Assembly (NCBI GenBank): GCA_958510875.1
Contig: OY294067.1
Location: forward strand, 32,476,912 to 32,540,911
DNA length: 64,000 nt
From: Endomychus coccineus
Taxonomy: Eukaryota > Arthropoda > Insecta > Coleoptera > Endomychidae
Direction of reading: 5' to 3'
Positions 32,940 through 44,289 of this stretch are shown one piece after another. The position numbers were made by a program, and so were the translations under genes. The stretch's first letter is position 1, and each line of letters starts with the position of its first letter. A model generated the notes under the pieces. The model did not search any database. It was not told the origin of the DNA and worked only from the letters and a program-made list of their open reading frames with translations.

Positions 32940-33131
32940 GTATACAGTTTTTAATGTTTTATAAAATATGATGTAATGTTGGTTTGAGTCTTGTTGATAA
33001 ACGTTTTGAAACCACCGCTTCCCCATGAATATTTTGAAGACATATAATATCTAGAGGGGTTTTAGTCGGTAAGGATCCGGCACACCCTGGGCGTCCATGA
33101 AAATGTTCCCCTCCTCTAAGCAAAAAAAAAG
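32940..33131 (+). mobile_element. Poly(A)-ended retrotransposon 3' scrap
   Basis: GGGGTTTTAGTCGGTAAGGA, then CCCTGGGCGTCCATGAAAAT and TCCCCTCCTCTAAGC, ends in a run of nine A. This resembles the 3' end of the element in the TTAGG satellite (GAGGTTTTAGCAGGTA ... CTCTCCCCAG then A10 at 40839-40848). Probably an R1/Jockey-type 3' UTR; coding sequence is not seen. Confidence 0.45.
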
Positions 33132-34588
33132 GATCCATCACTCATATGATGTAAGGTTACTATTATTTTCAAGAGACAATTCTCACAAAATGAAAAAGAT
33201 TTCACCTCCAGAGGTTCAAAGTTGGCAGTAATCTCGGTCAGAAACTGGAGTCGCAACAATAGCAGTTGATTAATTACCTGAAGCAGTCAGTGTCTGGTAA
33301 TTAGAGATCAACTTTGTAATGAACGCGAAGCAAGTAATGCCGCCGTTGCGTTGCGCATTGTTTCACGGGACATTGTGCAGATACGACTACGACGACGAGT
33401 GGATATCTATTGATTGGTACAGGGCAGATTGCAATCACTTCTAAATTGGATTGAAGCTGGGGGAGAGCGTAGGTACTGGTGACTGGCAGATGGCAGACGA
33501 GGGTTACTTGAGGTAGGATACAATGCATATGCATTCAGACAAAGAGCGGTGTTTAATTCTACTCCTCCACCCTAACGTACTCTATACCTCGCGCCAGATG
33601 TGCCCACGTGAGTTCCTCGTCACATTAGGGACGCTCTACGGCGGACAATTCCATTTCGTTTTAGTGGCCATTATGCCCCGCGGCCAATGTACTCAGGTGT
33701 TGAGCCTCGGTCGGATTAAATCACGCGCGGACAAGGTGCATGCTCCCCGTCACATAGCCAGCCAGGAGTACAATGGGAACAATTGCGGAGGGAACGGATG
33801 ATTACTTTGATAAACTACCCATTAATCATATGCGGTGGGGCCAAAGAGTTGGTAATAACATCCATGCAAAGTAAAAATACTGTAACTAATTCCTTTTATC
33901 AATTTAAACTCGTCGTACTCCTACCTACCGTTTTCCACAACGACAATCCGCTTCGACGATGCTTTCACAAAAGACATTAAAACTCCATGCAGTAAGGTTT
34001 GGATGTACCTACACTTGCGAATTATGAACGGAAGGGAGAAAACAGCTAGTAAATATTTTACCATAAAATATTGAGAAAATATACAAATATCCGCCGCATG
34101 AAATCCCAATGCCTAGAATGTCTGTCTTTGAACAGGAGCGCGCCCGGAGCATGTGTCAAAATTTTTGATGGCGCCCCATTAATCAACAACATTTGTATCA
34201 AAAACCAACATTATAAATATTTTGCATGCCTAGGTGATAAGAACCCCAACAACTGTAGGTTCGGACACTTTAATTTTTAATTCTCTAGTAGCATTTTTAA
34301 ATAATACGTCATGAATAAAAAAATAATGAATAATTAATTTGAAATTCTGTAATTTTTAGGCTTATGTTTAGGGACATTTAAATGACGGTTTTTGTTATAT
34401 TCTTAACGCATTGTAATAAAAAACACACAAAGATTTAAATCGTCTGTGTAAACTTTTTTTTTTAAATACAAAATTACGAACACAAGAAAACAGATAAACA
34501 ACAATAATAAATGAAAAATATAATATTTTTAACATAAACATAATACGTATTATACGGTAAGTTAAATACAAACAATGTAGATAAGTCA
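33132..34588. other. Less AT-rich block, no gene recognised
   Basis: 33290-33800 is CpG-bearing and contains ORFs of 77-92 codons on both strands without motifs. It could be an LTR or old coding sequence of an element I do not know. From 34280 the DNA is AT-rich. Confidence 0.4.
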
Positions 34589-35446
34589 TTAAATATATTT
34601 TACTTTCCTAGCTTTTAGCATAAAAAAAGTTTGGATAATATCATGAAGATCAAGTTTATCCAGTATGTCAGACTCAAATGAAATTATTGCGAGATCTGAT
34701 AATCTATTTTGCGCCATTGTGGAGCGTAAATAACTCTTTATGATTTTTAATTTGGAAAAAGACCGCTCCGCGGACGCAACTGACACAGGTAATGATAAAA
34801 GAATACGGAGTGCTACAGTAAAATTTGGATAGACTCCTACTAAATCATTTGAATAAATATACTGAATTATTTGGGATATATCTCTTTTTGAATTCGTAAT
34901 AAATACTTGACATTGTAAAATTACTTCACATAAATCATCTGCGTCAATATCGGACTAATTTTCACGAGTTAATTTCGCTTGTAATTTTTTGCAGCAAGAT
35001 AATAGGTATTCCTTATTTTGTAAATTATCTAATGAATATAAAAATTGGAATGAATCCATATGTTCTTTTAATAAAGAAAATCTGTCTTGTAACGAAATTA
35101 AAGTTTGATCTATTATACAGAAATAAAAATTTACTTTGAATGAATTTTCAGGATTTACTATAGGTTGATCTTCATGTTCATAATCAAATTGAGTAGATTT
35201 TTCACGTCGTCTTAATAGCCTCGCACTACGAAACTCAGTTACTATGTCAAACTTTTCTGCAATTAATTTGGAGCTTTCAACAATTTCTGCAAAACTAGCA
35301 TCAGATTGAGATAGAAGCATTTTACTCACAAAATTTACTAGATTTAAAATATCATACCACACTTTAACGTACCAAATAAATGTAAATGTAGAAATTTTTT
35401 CTCCCAGACATTTTGCTTGGTATTTAGATTTTGAATTTATATACAT
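34589..35446 (-). pseudogene. hAT transposase, second family (one in-frame stop)
   Basis: Minus-strand frames 35446-34955 (163 aa) and 34786-34589 (65 aa) belong to one reading frame: after KLQAKLTREN comes a TAG, then SDIDADDLCEVILQCQVFI and on into SVASAERSFSKLKIIKSYL, MAQNRLSDLAIISFESDI and a stop. The C-terminal part is the hAT dimerisation domain; upstream LSQSDASFAEIVESSKLIAE and FDIVTEFRSARLLRRREK are typical of the helical insertion region of TTF-zinc-finger/hAT-like proteins. The sequence differs clearly from the other two hAT copies. TIRs and the N-terminal half were not found. Confidence 0.75.
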
Positions 35447-36020
35447 TTAACCGACTTTTCAGAACTTTCATCCTCAATTTTTTTCTAATAAGAGGCACAT
35501 TTCAGGCTGGGTATTAAATGTACTTCAAGAAACCCAAAATAGCTCTAAAAAGGAAATGAATAAACATATAAAAAATCATGTATGAAAAGTAATACACGAA
35601 ATAATATCAGTATTACAAGACGTTTAGTATGCCCAACTATTTTCTTACGAGGTTTGTTTATACTATTTTTCTGCATTTTTTGTTAGTAATTTTGAACAAA
35701 TATTCATAGATATAAAAGCATTGCAAAGTAAGACATTCAAAAATTTTCATAGTAGGTACCTGTTGTTAGTTTTCCGTAACCTAGTAACCTGACACGAATT
35801 TGGTTACTTACATAACAGCAGATAACAAGTTTCATTTTTGTGAGTCGAATTGCGCTTACGTTATATATTAATTATCATATATATTATATAAAATGAGTCT
35901 TGCTACTGAAAACAATTAAGAAAGTTGTTCTGAAGACATTTTAAATACCGCTCGAGAATTATAATTGAGCTTACTTCTTTTGAAATCCGAAGAACAATAC
36001 GGGAAGGTATATGAAATTTT
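35447..36020. other. No gene seen
   Basis: AT-rich; any upstream part of the minus-strand hAT is not readable here. Confidence 0.4.
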
Positions 36021-36024
36021 TCGT

Positions 36025-36500
36025 AATTGGAGGAATTTTTTTATACTTTTACTACACGAGAGGGAAACCTATAATGTTTGAAGAACATCGTGTGAGCCAG
36101 CAATGGAATGTAGGGAGAGGAGATGGCATACGTATTTTTCATGAAGTTTTGGAGGCATAGGGAAATACCTCACTAGGTGAAGAGTTCCAAAACTTCGCTG
36201 CTCAACAAAAAAATCGTAGTAGTCTGGTAGGAAGAAGTTCGGCAGGTCTCGAGTTTGACAGTGAAGTGGTGACTAATTTGAGCTCATCTAGTACGAATCT
36301 CTCGTGGTGGAACAACATGCAAGATTTCCGATGAACAACGATCATAGAAATACCTCTAGAAAAGGGAGATATCTCCCACCTTTCTACGATGTTCTAGAGA
36401 AGTCAATGAACTCGTAAGTGTGACATCATTAATCAAACGAATAGGTCTCTTCTGAACCGAATTCAAGAGCTTCAGCGTATGTTTGGGATGACGAAAAACG
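36025..36500 (-). pseudogene. CR1/Jockey-like family C, copy 4 (C-terminal region)
   Basis: Minus-strand reading gives TLKLLNSVQKRPIRLIN, SLTSLEHRRKVGDISLF, FYDRCSSEILHVVPPREI, then AISSPYIPLLAHTMFFKHY and YRFPSRVVKV near the end. The 3' boundary, GTAGTAAAAGTATAAAAAAA on the minus strand, matches the ends of copies 5, 7 and 8, which define the element's 3' terminus. Stops and frameshifts present. Confidence 0.7.
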
Positions 36501-36834
36501 CACTAAGAAGTGCAACGAATATTGAATTCATGATAAACATTCTCGACTGAGACCCAAACAAGTGAAATAATAGATTTGTCATTTCCTGTAATCACGGTAA
36601 GTGCACAATACAACCAGTTGGCATCAACAAAAATTTCCCAAAAATTTGCCAGTATATGACAGCGAAACAGAAGTTGATTTCGTCTTTATATTCAATACAA
36701 TGCAAATGGCCACAAGAAAAACCCAACCTTTTTGCTGGAATATTTGCAGCAAATTCCAGTCCGGATCCATAAGGGAAGGACCCTCCTAATATTGCTGCCA
36801 TCGATAGCCATATGCCTGAAATTGTGTTTCGTCA

Positions 36835-37650
36835 GCATAATTCGGCACATTCTGCTTGATCTCAAAACAGCATACTGTATGGGGCCAGAAGGAATTCCAC
36901 ATGTCGTTCTCAAGGAATGCGCGCCTGAATTAACACGTTAGTTTTCTGCAGGGGGTTTACCCTTTCATACAAACTCCCTGTTTCCTCCCAGATGTAATAC
37001 AGCTATAGTCCAGCCAATTCCAAAAAAAAGTAAAGAAGACCCTTCCTAATAGTTATCCTAAAGTGATGGAGAAAGCAATCAACATCGAGGTCATCCAGTA
37101 CCTAAAGAGCTGTAAAATCGTGAAAAAAAAAGAGTGACGGGTTGATGTATGACGGGTCACTTATCGTCCATCTTACGGCCGACAAGAGTAACAAACTGGA
37201 AGCACAGCGCTGTAGGCTGTAGGGCGATGAAGTCAGTAAGTTATGAGATGACAAACGTATTTCTCAATCTGTAACTTGTAGGCTGGTATCAAGCTCTTGG
37301 ATTCTATCCAGAAAAGAACTGTTCATAGACGTCTCTAGAACATCGTAGAAAGTTAGGAGATCTCTCCCTTATCTATAGATATTTCCATGGTCGGTGATCA
37401 TCAGAAATCTCATCTGTTGTTCCATCACGAGAGATTCCGGATAGGTAGAGTGGACGAACCCAAGCTATTCACCCCTTCATTGTCAAGGTTCAGACCTACC
37501 GTAGTTCTTCCTACCAGACTTCATTTTTCGAACAGTGAAGTTGTGGAACCTTCAAGAAAAATTTGAATGCCTATCTCCTCTCCCAACATTCCACCGCAGG
37601 CTCACATCATGGGGTCCCCTCTCGTGTAGTCAACGTATAAAAAAAATCTC
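36835..37650 (+). pseudogene. CR1/Jockey-like family C, copy 5 (RT start joined to C-terminus)
   Basis: 36860-37130 reads LKTAYCMGPEGIPHVVLKEC, APELTR, then VQPIPKKSKEDPS and a KVMEKAINIEVIQYL-like segment: the opening RT motifs (GPDGIP, QPIPKK). After an internal deletion, 37285-37650 carries IKLLDSIQK, a decayed SLEHRR region, SYLIYRYFHGR-like sequence and the terminal SISSPNIPPQAH segment, ending GTAGTCAACGTATAAAAAAA. The palm with its catalytic aspartates is deleted. Confidence 0.65.
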
Positions 37651-39088
37651 CGTAACAGTGCTTCGTAGGAAAATAAACTGCAAAAATTGTTTTCGCATCG
37701 AAAAAAGATGAACTATTGTTCTCTACAATTTTTGTTAACAAACAGTTTTCTCTACGACCTACCGTTCCAGCGGAAAATCAAATCTAAGACCTTTTGATAC
37801 TCCAATAGAAGCCCAAGGGGGATCACAGCTTTTTGCTTTCCAGCTCGTCAAATGTAACCGATAACGACATATATTTACATTCCCTATCCCTACTTTGAAT
37901 AACATTTGGAGTTAAACAAAGGTCCCCAATAGTTTTCTATAAGTTAATGCTTTGTAGCACTTCTACATTCAACGATTCGCACCATGATCACAAACTAGAT
38001 TTCCAATACTGTACCCATGCAGATAAGGCATGAAACTGTAGTTGCCAGTCACGGGAACGTCTGAAATTGGGACGTTAGGATATATAGGTGTCTTTAAGGT
38101 AAGGATAACATAAGTTAAATCCCAGATTACGACATTGATTTAAGGAAAGTTTCCGTAGCTTAGAGCAGAACGATCAAGGCACAGAGTCCAGTTTAATCCG
38201 CAATCTATTCTAGCAGCACCGTGAGAATAGTGGTAGTAACAAAGATGTGGCAACGATCTTCCACTCTCGTCCAGGTCGAGTTTCAGTCGTAAACCTGCAT
38301 TACTAAATCCCGGTCTGGCTGGAATAATCCGTTTAACCTGCGCCAACATAACTTTGCCATTTCGCGGCGAAGGGACGAGTGCCCACTGTTGAGCTGACTT
38401 TCCTTCGATTAACTTAACTGTTCTATATGAGTTCGGGATAACTGCCATTAGAAGCTTCGCTGTGTAACGGTCTTGCACAGTAAATTGATTAACTGAAACT
38501 GGCGGAGTGTTCATAAAAATGTTTTTTTCTTTCGTTCGTGTGGCGCGCTATCTGAATGTAATTTTTACGCTCGGCTGAGGACAGTCGATTACCTTGGCCT
38601 ATCAAAGTCCCACAGCGGGGGGAGTCTTATCTTGTGGCCGTTTACCTTCAACGCTACTACCACCTCTCGGCATTCGAACTAATCCCATTGCGTCCAGTGT
38701 TTTATACAGGCCTGTAATTCTTGCTATCACGTTCAGGCAGCCTGGCAGCCTCTGCCCTGCTTCACACTCCGTTGACCTCCGGATGCAGCACCAGTTTCGT
38801 GCTCGACTAGTTATGTCGGGATGCATTTGCTCCATCCAAGGGCTACACAATACGTTAATTAGACTTTCTTCCCACTTTTCCACAAATAAAAAAGTTAACA
38901 TGAGAGTTTTCATCGTATTGATTCGTTTCACGGCCACAGAAGACTGAGTCGAGATTTTTATCGGAAGATTTCTTTCTATGTATATGTTTAACGGAAAACG
39001 TAAATTGAGTCCCATTTCCGTATTCCTACGTAAATTCAGGCCCACTGATGAAATCAATGTAATTCTCAGAATATTGTTGGAAATGCTA
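37651..39088. other. No gene recognised; two minus-strand ORFs (124 and 151 codons)
   Basis: 38140-38514 and 38602-39057 on the minus strand are among the longer open frames in the window and lie 87 bp apart in the same orientation. I find no catalytic or structural motif. The block 38140-38850 is less AT-rich than its surroundings. It could be remnant transposon coding sequence or unconnected exons; no function is proposed. Confidence 0.4.
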
Positions 39089-39765
39089 TTACAATATTAG
39101 CATTATATATCAACCACGTTAGGTTAGTAGGTTAGGTTAGGTTAGGTTAGAAACGAAGGAGGTACAATAAACAATCATTATTGGTTAGACTGAGAGAGTT
39201 AAGATTAGCTCGATTACAATATTTGCATTCTGTATCAAACTAAGTTAGGTTGGGTTAGGTTGAGTTAGAAGCAAAGAGGGTACAATAAACAATCGTTATT
39301 GATAATAATGTGGGTTTTAAGATCAAGGCGATAACAATATTTGCATTCTATATCAACAAAGGAAGATTAGTAGGTTAGGTTAGGTTATATTAGATTAAGT
39401 TAGGTTGGGTTAGTAGATTATGTTGGGTTACGTTAGGTTAGAAACAAAGGGTACAATACAATCATCATTTTTCAATATGAAAGTGTTAAGATTAGCACGA
39501 TTACAATATTTGCATTCCATATCAACATAGTTAGGTTAGTAGGTTAGGTTGAGTTAGATAAGGTTAGATTAGGTTAGGCTAGGTTAGGTTAGTAGGTTAT
39601 ATTAGGTTAGGTTAGAAACAAAAGGGGTACAATAAACAATCATTATTGGTGATTATGACTGTTAAGATTAGCGCGATTACAATGTTTGCATTCTATATTA
39701 ACAAAGTTAGGTTAATAGGTTAGGTTAGGTTAGGTTAGATTAGGTTAAGTTAGGTTAGTAGGTTA
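39089..39765. repeat. Satellite with interstitial (TTAGG)n blocks, left part
   Basis: Five spacer landmarks (ATTACAATATTTGCATTCTA and variants) at about 39089, 39213, 39331, 39500 and 39676, each followed by TATCAACAAAG and a run of GGTTA repeats (the TTAGG motif in another phase), then GAAACAAAGGGGTACAATAA. Unit length varies from about 118 to 176 bp, mostly through the number of TTAGG copies. Many TTAGG copies carry substitutions, so this is an interstitial satellite and not an active telomere end. Confidence 0.85.
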
Positions 39766-40848
39766 TCCTGGAAAACAGGAGCCTCTTCTTTTGCGCGGAG
39801 CCTGAAATCCGCAACCAGGCGCGTCCCCAGGTGGCGGATAGGGGAATGCTCAGGGCCCTGTTGCCAGCAGGGTCAAGGGCAGGAGTAGATATACTCCCGC
39901 GGACCAACAGGCACCCAGACCCTGGATAGATTATGGGTCTCTCAGTCACATGTTCCTGAGAAGAAGGTGACGGATAGATTGCGGCTAATACGGAGAACCA
40001 CATATTCCGGAAAAGTAAGTTATCCTATCATAGATAACTTACCGAAACATACAGGAAATATCGACAAACGGATAAAGTACTGAAACACAGGTACCTTAAT
40101 ATTGGGAAAAACAATATTTTGGTACAAAACGAGACACCACAGGAAACATCCATAGCGTGATGGAGTACTGGAAACCTAGAAACCAGAACATCATGGTTAA
40201 AACGAAACGTACAGGAAATATCAACAAACCGATATAGTACTGATACATAGACACCCTAATATTGTGGATAATAACAATATTTGGGTACAGAGACACATAC
40301 AGGAAAGATCCATAAACGTATTCGAGTACTGGAACCACAGAAACCGTAACATCGGTAAAAACGAAACGTACAGGAAATATCAACAAACCGATATAGTACC
40401 GTAACGTAAGTACCTTAATATTGTGGAAAAACAATATTTTGGTACAGATACACACAGGAAAGACCCATAACGTGGTCAAGTACTGAAACCTCAGAAACCG
40501 GAACATCGGTAAAAAACGAAACATAGAAAGTTATCTACAGAGGATAAATTACTAAGACAAAATACCGTAAAATTGGGTATCAACCATATTAGGGTATAAA
40601 CATAACGTGAACATCAACGTATACAACGAATGTAGATATTTACGTTTAATCAACGTGAATATCACCATTAAACATCAAAAGAAACTCAGTTCGATATAAC
40701 ATCGACAAACAAAGAGAAAGACGCAGTCCATATCCTGAAGCAATGTGATAAACGGTCCCGGGATATGGATGAAGATCGGAGAGGTTTTAGCAGGTAGATA
40801 AAAGCTGATGGTGTGCTTAAAGCATTTCCTCTCCCCAGAAAAAAAAAA
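39766..40848 (+). mobile_element. 1.08-kb poly(A)-tailed insertion in the TTAGG satellite
   Basis: Satellite sequence breaks after GTTAGTAGGTTA and resumes at GTTGAGTTAGTAG. The inserted DNA starts TCCTGGAAAACAGG, has a less AT-rich first 250 bp (CCCCAGGTGGCGGATAGGGG), three 160-bp tandem units at 40078-40520, and ends CTCTCCCCAG plus ten A. This is the structure of a 5'-truncated non-LTR element. R1-clade SART/TRAS elements of insects insert into TTAGG repeats, so such an element is an attractive candidate, but no coding motif survives to prove it. Confidence 0.6.
40078..40520. repeat. Tandem repeat, about 160-bp unit, nearly three copies
   Basis: Units begin at about 40078, 40238 and 40397. 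Landmarks in each: CCTAATATTG, AACAATATTTTGGTACAGA, an ACAGGAAA...CCATA segment, GAGTACTGGAAACC, AACATCGGTAAAAACGAAAC and GAAATATCAACAAACCGATA. It lies in the 3' half of the insertion; tandem 3'-UTR repeats are known in several non-LTR elements. Confidence 0.8.
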
Positions 40849-41325
40849 GTTGAGTTAGTAGATTATGTTAGATTAGCTTGGGTTACGTTAGGTTAGAAAC
40901 AAAGGGTACAATACAATCATTATTTGTTAATATGAAAGTGTTAAGATTAGCGCGATTACAATATTTGCATTCTATATCAACATAGTTAGGTTAGTAGCCT
41001 ACTAATAGTAGGTTAGGTTAGGTTAGATTAGGTTAGGCTACGTTAGGTTAGTAGGTTATATTAGGTTAGGTTAGAAACAAAGGGATACAATAAACAATCA
41101 TTATTGGTGATTATGAGTGTTAAGATTAGCGCGATTACAATGTTTGCATTCTATATCAACAAAGTCAGGTTAATAGGTTAGGTTAGGTTAGGTTAAGTTA
41201 GGTTAGTAGGTTAGGTTAGGTTATATTAGATTAGTAGATCATGTTAGATTATGTTAGATTAGGTTGGGTTACGTTAGGTTAGAAACAAAGGGGGTACAAT
41301 AAACAATCATTATTGGTTAATGTGC
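40849..41325. repeat. Satellite with interstitial (TTAGG)n blocks, right part
   Basis: Spacer landmarks at about 40955 and 41135. The stretch 40860-41190 closely repeats 39400-39720, including the changed ACAATACAATCAT and the GGTGATTATGA variant, which indicates a higher-order unit of about 350 bp duplicated before the insertion split the array. Confidence 0.85.
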
Positions 41326-41339
41326 AAATAATTGCGTAC

Positions 41340-41440
41340 AGAAGGGAGGTTGGCCTAGGCAGCAAGTACTACATGCTAATTATCTGACCTGACAACCAGG
41401 TTCATATCTGGGACTCAGTTTACGTAGACTTTGAAAAAAC
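41340..41440 (+). repeat. Possible tRNA-like SINE fragment
   Basis: TTGGCCTAGGCAGCAAGTA resembles an A box and AGGTTCATATCTGGGACTC a B box, 45-50 bp apart. Weak support. Confidence 0.3.
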
Positions 41441-41744
41441 CCGAGACTGAATTTACATACATAGAACGGCAATTATACTAGTTTGTACAGGTTCTTCACA
41501 CGTTATCTGTTTTACTCTAGGATAGGAGGATAGCCTAAGCTGCCCGACTATTAGTTGTTCTCTCACGATGTAATGCAAAAATTCTCTAACTCTCTTGACG
41601 AAGAAAAAAAAATGATATAGTGTACACTAGTTTTAGCCAAACCTTTAATAAGTGAAGTCACTTGGGTTATCTGACACTGATCTCCGTTATCGGTTCTGAT
41701 ATGTCACAGAGAGATCAGTAGTTTATACAATACAAGGAGGTAAG

Positions 41745-42000
41745 GTCGTTTATTTATACCGCCTCTTCGGGAGTTCCTCAAGGCTCTAACATAGGTGTAC
41801 TATTATTTTTGTTGTTTATTCATAATATGTGTTGCATATTGAATTATGATACATTATTTTATGCGAACGACTTGAAAATATTGAAAGTCATTGATGACTA
41901 TGAAGATTGTCAACTTCTTCAGAATGATCTTGATACTTTGATCAACTGGTGCTTACACAATAAACTATTTTTTATAATATTAAATGTAAGATTATGGCGT
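41745..42000 (+). pseudogene. Non-LTR RT palm fragment with YAND in place of YADD
   Basis: Frame: YTASSGVPQGSNIGVLLFLL (motif B), LFYANDLKILKVIDDYEDCQ (motif C), LQNDLDTLINWCLHNKL (motif D region). The catalytic box of this clade is YADDLK; here the first aspartate is asparagine. Another non-LTR family from those at 42395 and 51890. Both ends are lost. Confidence 0.75.
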
Positions 42001-42394
42001 TAAGCCATAAATCAAGTTCATTCATACTGAATTTAATTATGAAATCAAATCATCCATAGGCGGACTATCACCAATCGATTATTAGTGATCGACATATTTA
42101 CATAACAGTAGATTATAAAGTAGTAGTAGCTATCCTCGCTTCCTCCGTTTGGAATTTGGATAACTAGATTTTCAACCATTATTTCTTCAATAGATGGATT
42201 TATTGGCTTCACATGTGATGCACAAGGCAAGTAACAAGTATTTAATTTTCATTGCTGACCTCTGCATATTTTGTGTTAACTTGCTATTGACTATCAGTCG
42301 CCTATCGTCAGAGCTTCACGTTTATTATTTCGACAAACTTTATGATCGTATTTTTTTTTTGATGTTGTATTTGTGCATGTGTTTTATCTCTTAA
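42001..42394. other. No gene seen
   Basis: Short ORFs without motifs between two RT fragments. Confidence 0.4.
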
Positions 42395-43440
42395 GTGATG
42401 TTGCAATCAACATCGAGCTCATCAAATACCTAGACAGCTACGAAATTTTGAATGACCGGCAATATGGCTATCGTCAGCAGCTATCAACAGAAGACCTGCT
42501 TGCCTACGTAACACATGTATGGCAGAAATCTATTGAACAACATGGGGATCTCTAGCTGTAGCATTGGATATCTCCGAAGCATTTCACCAAGTCTGGCCAC
42601 CAAAGCCTTCTTGGGAAACTTCCGTTATAAGGTTTGCCGCCTCAACTTTGTCGCTTACTATCGAGTTTTCTCTCAGATGGATCACTCCATGTGGTGGTTG
42701 ACTGACTATCCTTCGATACAATGGCTATCAACGCTGATGTTCCGCAGGGATCTGTCTTGGCACCAACTTTGATTCTGCTCCATTTAGTCGAGGAATTATA
42801 GCCAAAATGATCGAATTTTTTACTGGCAACCTGTATCGAGATGGGGTTTTCGCCATTTGCTTCAGAAAATCAATAGGAAAAAATGTGCCATATTTGTTTC
42901 ACCAGGAAACGCTTGGTTGCACTTGTGCATGCAAAAAATGCATCTAAATAATGCGATTTGCGCAGGGCATTTGAGTTAACGAACATCATTTAGTTTGTGT
43001 TTAAAAATCCCAAAATTGCCATAAAATACCGAATGATTGAGAAAATTTCAGGATTTGCGCTTTATACTACAAATACCCCCCAAGCCCGAAATCGGCCCCA
43101 GAATGCAGCGTGGCGTTTTGTAAACATCAAATTCGTAATCAGCGACCCCAAAAACCCCTGAGTAACAAATTTTTGCCAATTTTGGTGAATATTTGGTGAG
43201 CAACAATACAGTTCCGCAAATCGCATTATTTAGATGCATTTTTTTCATGCACAAGTGCAACCAAGCGTTTCCTGGTAGAACAAATATGGCACATTTTTTT
43301 CTATTGTGTTTCTGAAGCAAATGGCATAAACCGCATCTCGATACAGGTTGCCAATAAAAAATTCGATCATTTGGTTTTTTTACGGCTATATTTCCTCGAC
43401 TAATATCAACGATCTGTTGGAAGTGTCACGTCCACAGACG
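42395..43440 (+). pseudogene. CR1/Jockey-like family C, copy 6: RT interrupted by a TIR element
   Basis: Before the insertion: VAINIELIKYLDSYEILNDR then QYGYRQQLSTEDLLAY (RT motif 2), VTHVWQKSIEQHG, LAVALDISEAFHQVW (motif A), a segment like LLGKLP, and VPQGSVLAPTLILL (motif B, 42741-42781). After the insertion (43403 on) the frame resumes NINDLLEVSRPQTQ, the INDL that normally follows motif B. Removing the inserted 616 bp therefore rejoins the RT. Frameshifts near 42550 show it was already decaying or has decayed since. Confidence 0.75.
42787..43400. mobile_element. 614-bp element with TIRs of about 185 bp, TA-flanked
   Basis: Ends GTCGAGGAATTATAGCC on the left and GGCTATATTTCCTCGAC on the right, both bordered by TA (42785-42786, 43401-43402). 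The inverted arms run about 185 bp inward with small indels (shared TGATCGAATTTTTTA, GGCAACCTGTATCGAGATG, GGAAACGCTTGGTTGCACTT). The middle of about 220 bp has no coding potential. TA target sites and long TIRs fit a nonautonomous Tc1/mariner-type element. The ORF at 43048-43320 is a palindrome artefact. Confidence 0.8.
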
Positions 43441-44285
43441 CAGTATAGCTACCTTTTAAATAAGAATTATAAAATAAAATACCCAATATTGTGTTAAATT
43501 TTTACATTTTCTATTTACTTCCGCCATGTATGGTTCAGTTTCAGTTGTTCTACTCGATTATTCCTTCCAAAAGTTTTATCGTGTCGTGTACGCCCTTGAA
43601 AATGATCTTCTACGAAAAACTAATCTAGTCGAATGTCGAATCGTCGCTACTAATGTTAGTACTACTTATTCCCGAAAGCACTATCGATTATATCGACGTA
43701 TTTTCATAATCGCCTAAATCATATTTCATACAGCGTTGTATGAACATTATGACGTGAACTGGTAAAATGTTTCCTAACTAAAAGAAAACAAAGAATCAGA
43801 GCGTTTCTAATGAGAAAGTAGCTCCTGAAAGCCGTAAAGACAAAGACTCCTGCTTTGGGACGTATGCGATTGTGTAGAAAAGGAAACAATTGGCCAATTC
43901 GCCGCAGGGTCTACGTCACGTTTCGTGCTCGACTAGGTAAGCCAGAATTGTTCGCTCTCGCTCCCGCTACACGGTGATCTTCAAAGTCACGGTCTGGATT
44001 ATTCTGGCGGGAAGTCTGTTTGGCGGGTCGCATCCCCATCGGATACTACTCGCTCTCTGGGGAATCATCAATAACTCGGGTTGGATGACCACTACGTCGT
44101 TCCCAATTTCAACAGATATACTTAAATCGCAGATAAAATCAATTGCCACTCAACTTGCGTATTGTGTCGCAATTTGATTTTCTTGTAAATCGCCGCTTTA
44201 TTCGATGTTATCTACCGCCATAAAAGTGAAATGCGGGGTGACCGTTAGATGGAACAATACTGGGAGGATGTTGTGATATTTATTT
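43441..44285. other. No gene recognised; less AT-rich block at 43900-44160
   Basis: Overlapping 60-67 codon ORFs on both strands (43967-44177) lack motifs. TTTCGTGCTCGACTAG at about 43920 also occurs near 38797, hinting at a shared repeat. Confidence 0.4.
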
Positions 44286-44289
44286 CTGA

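Noticed and set aside
38602..39057. A host gene from the 151-codon minus-strand ORF
   Set aside because: No motif or family resemblance visible, and similar-length open frames arise by chance in less AT-rich blocks.
39089..41325. A true chromosome end (telomere)
   Set aside because: TTAGG runs are short, mutated and alternate with a spacer, and ordinary sequence lies on both sides.
43048..43320. A 90-codon minus-strand gene
   Set aside because: It lies in an arm of the TIR element at 42787-43400; no protein motif.
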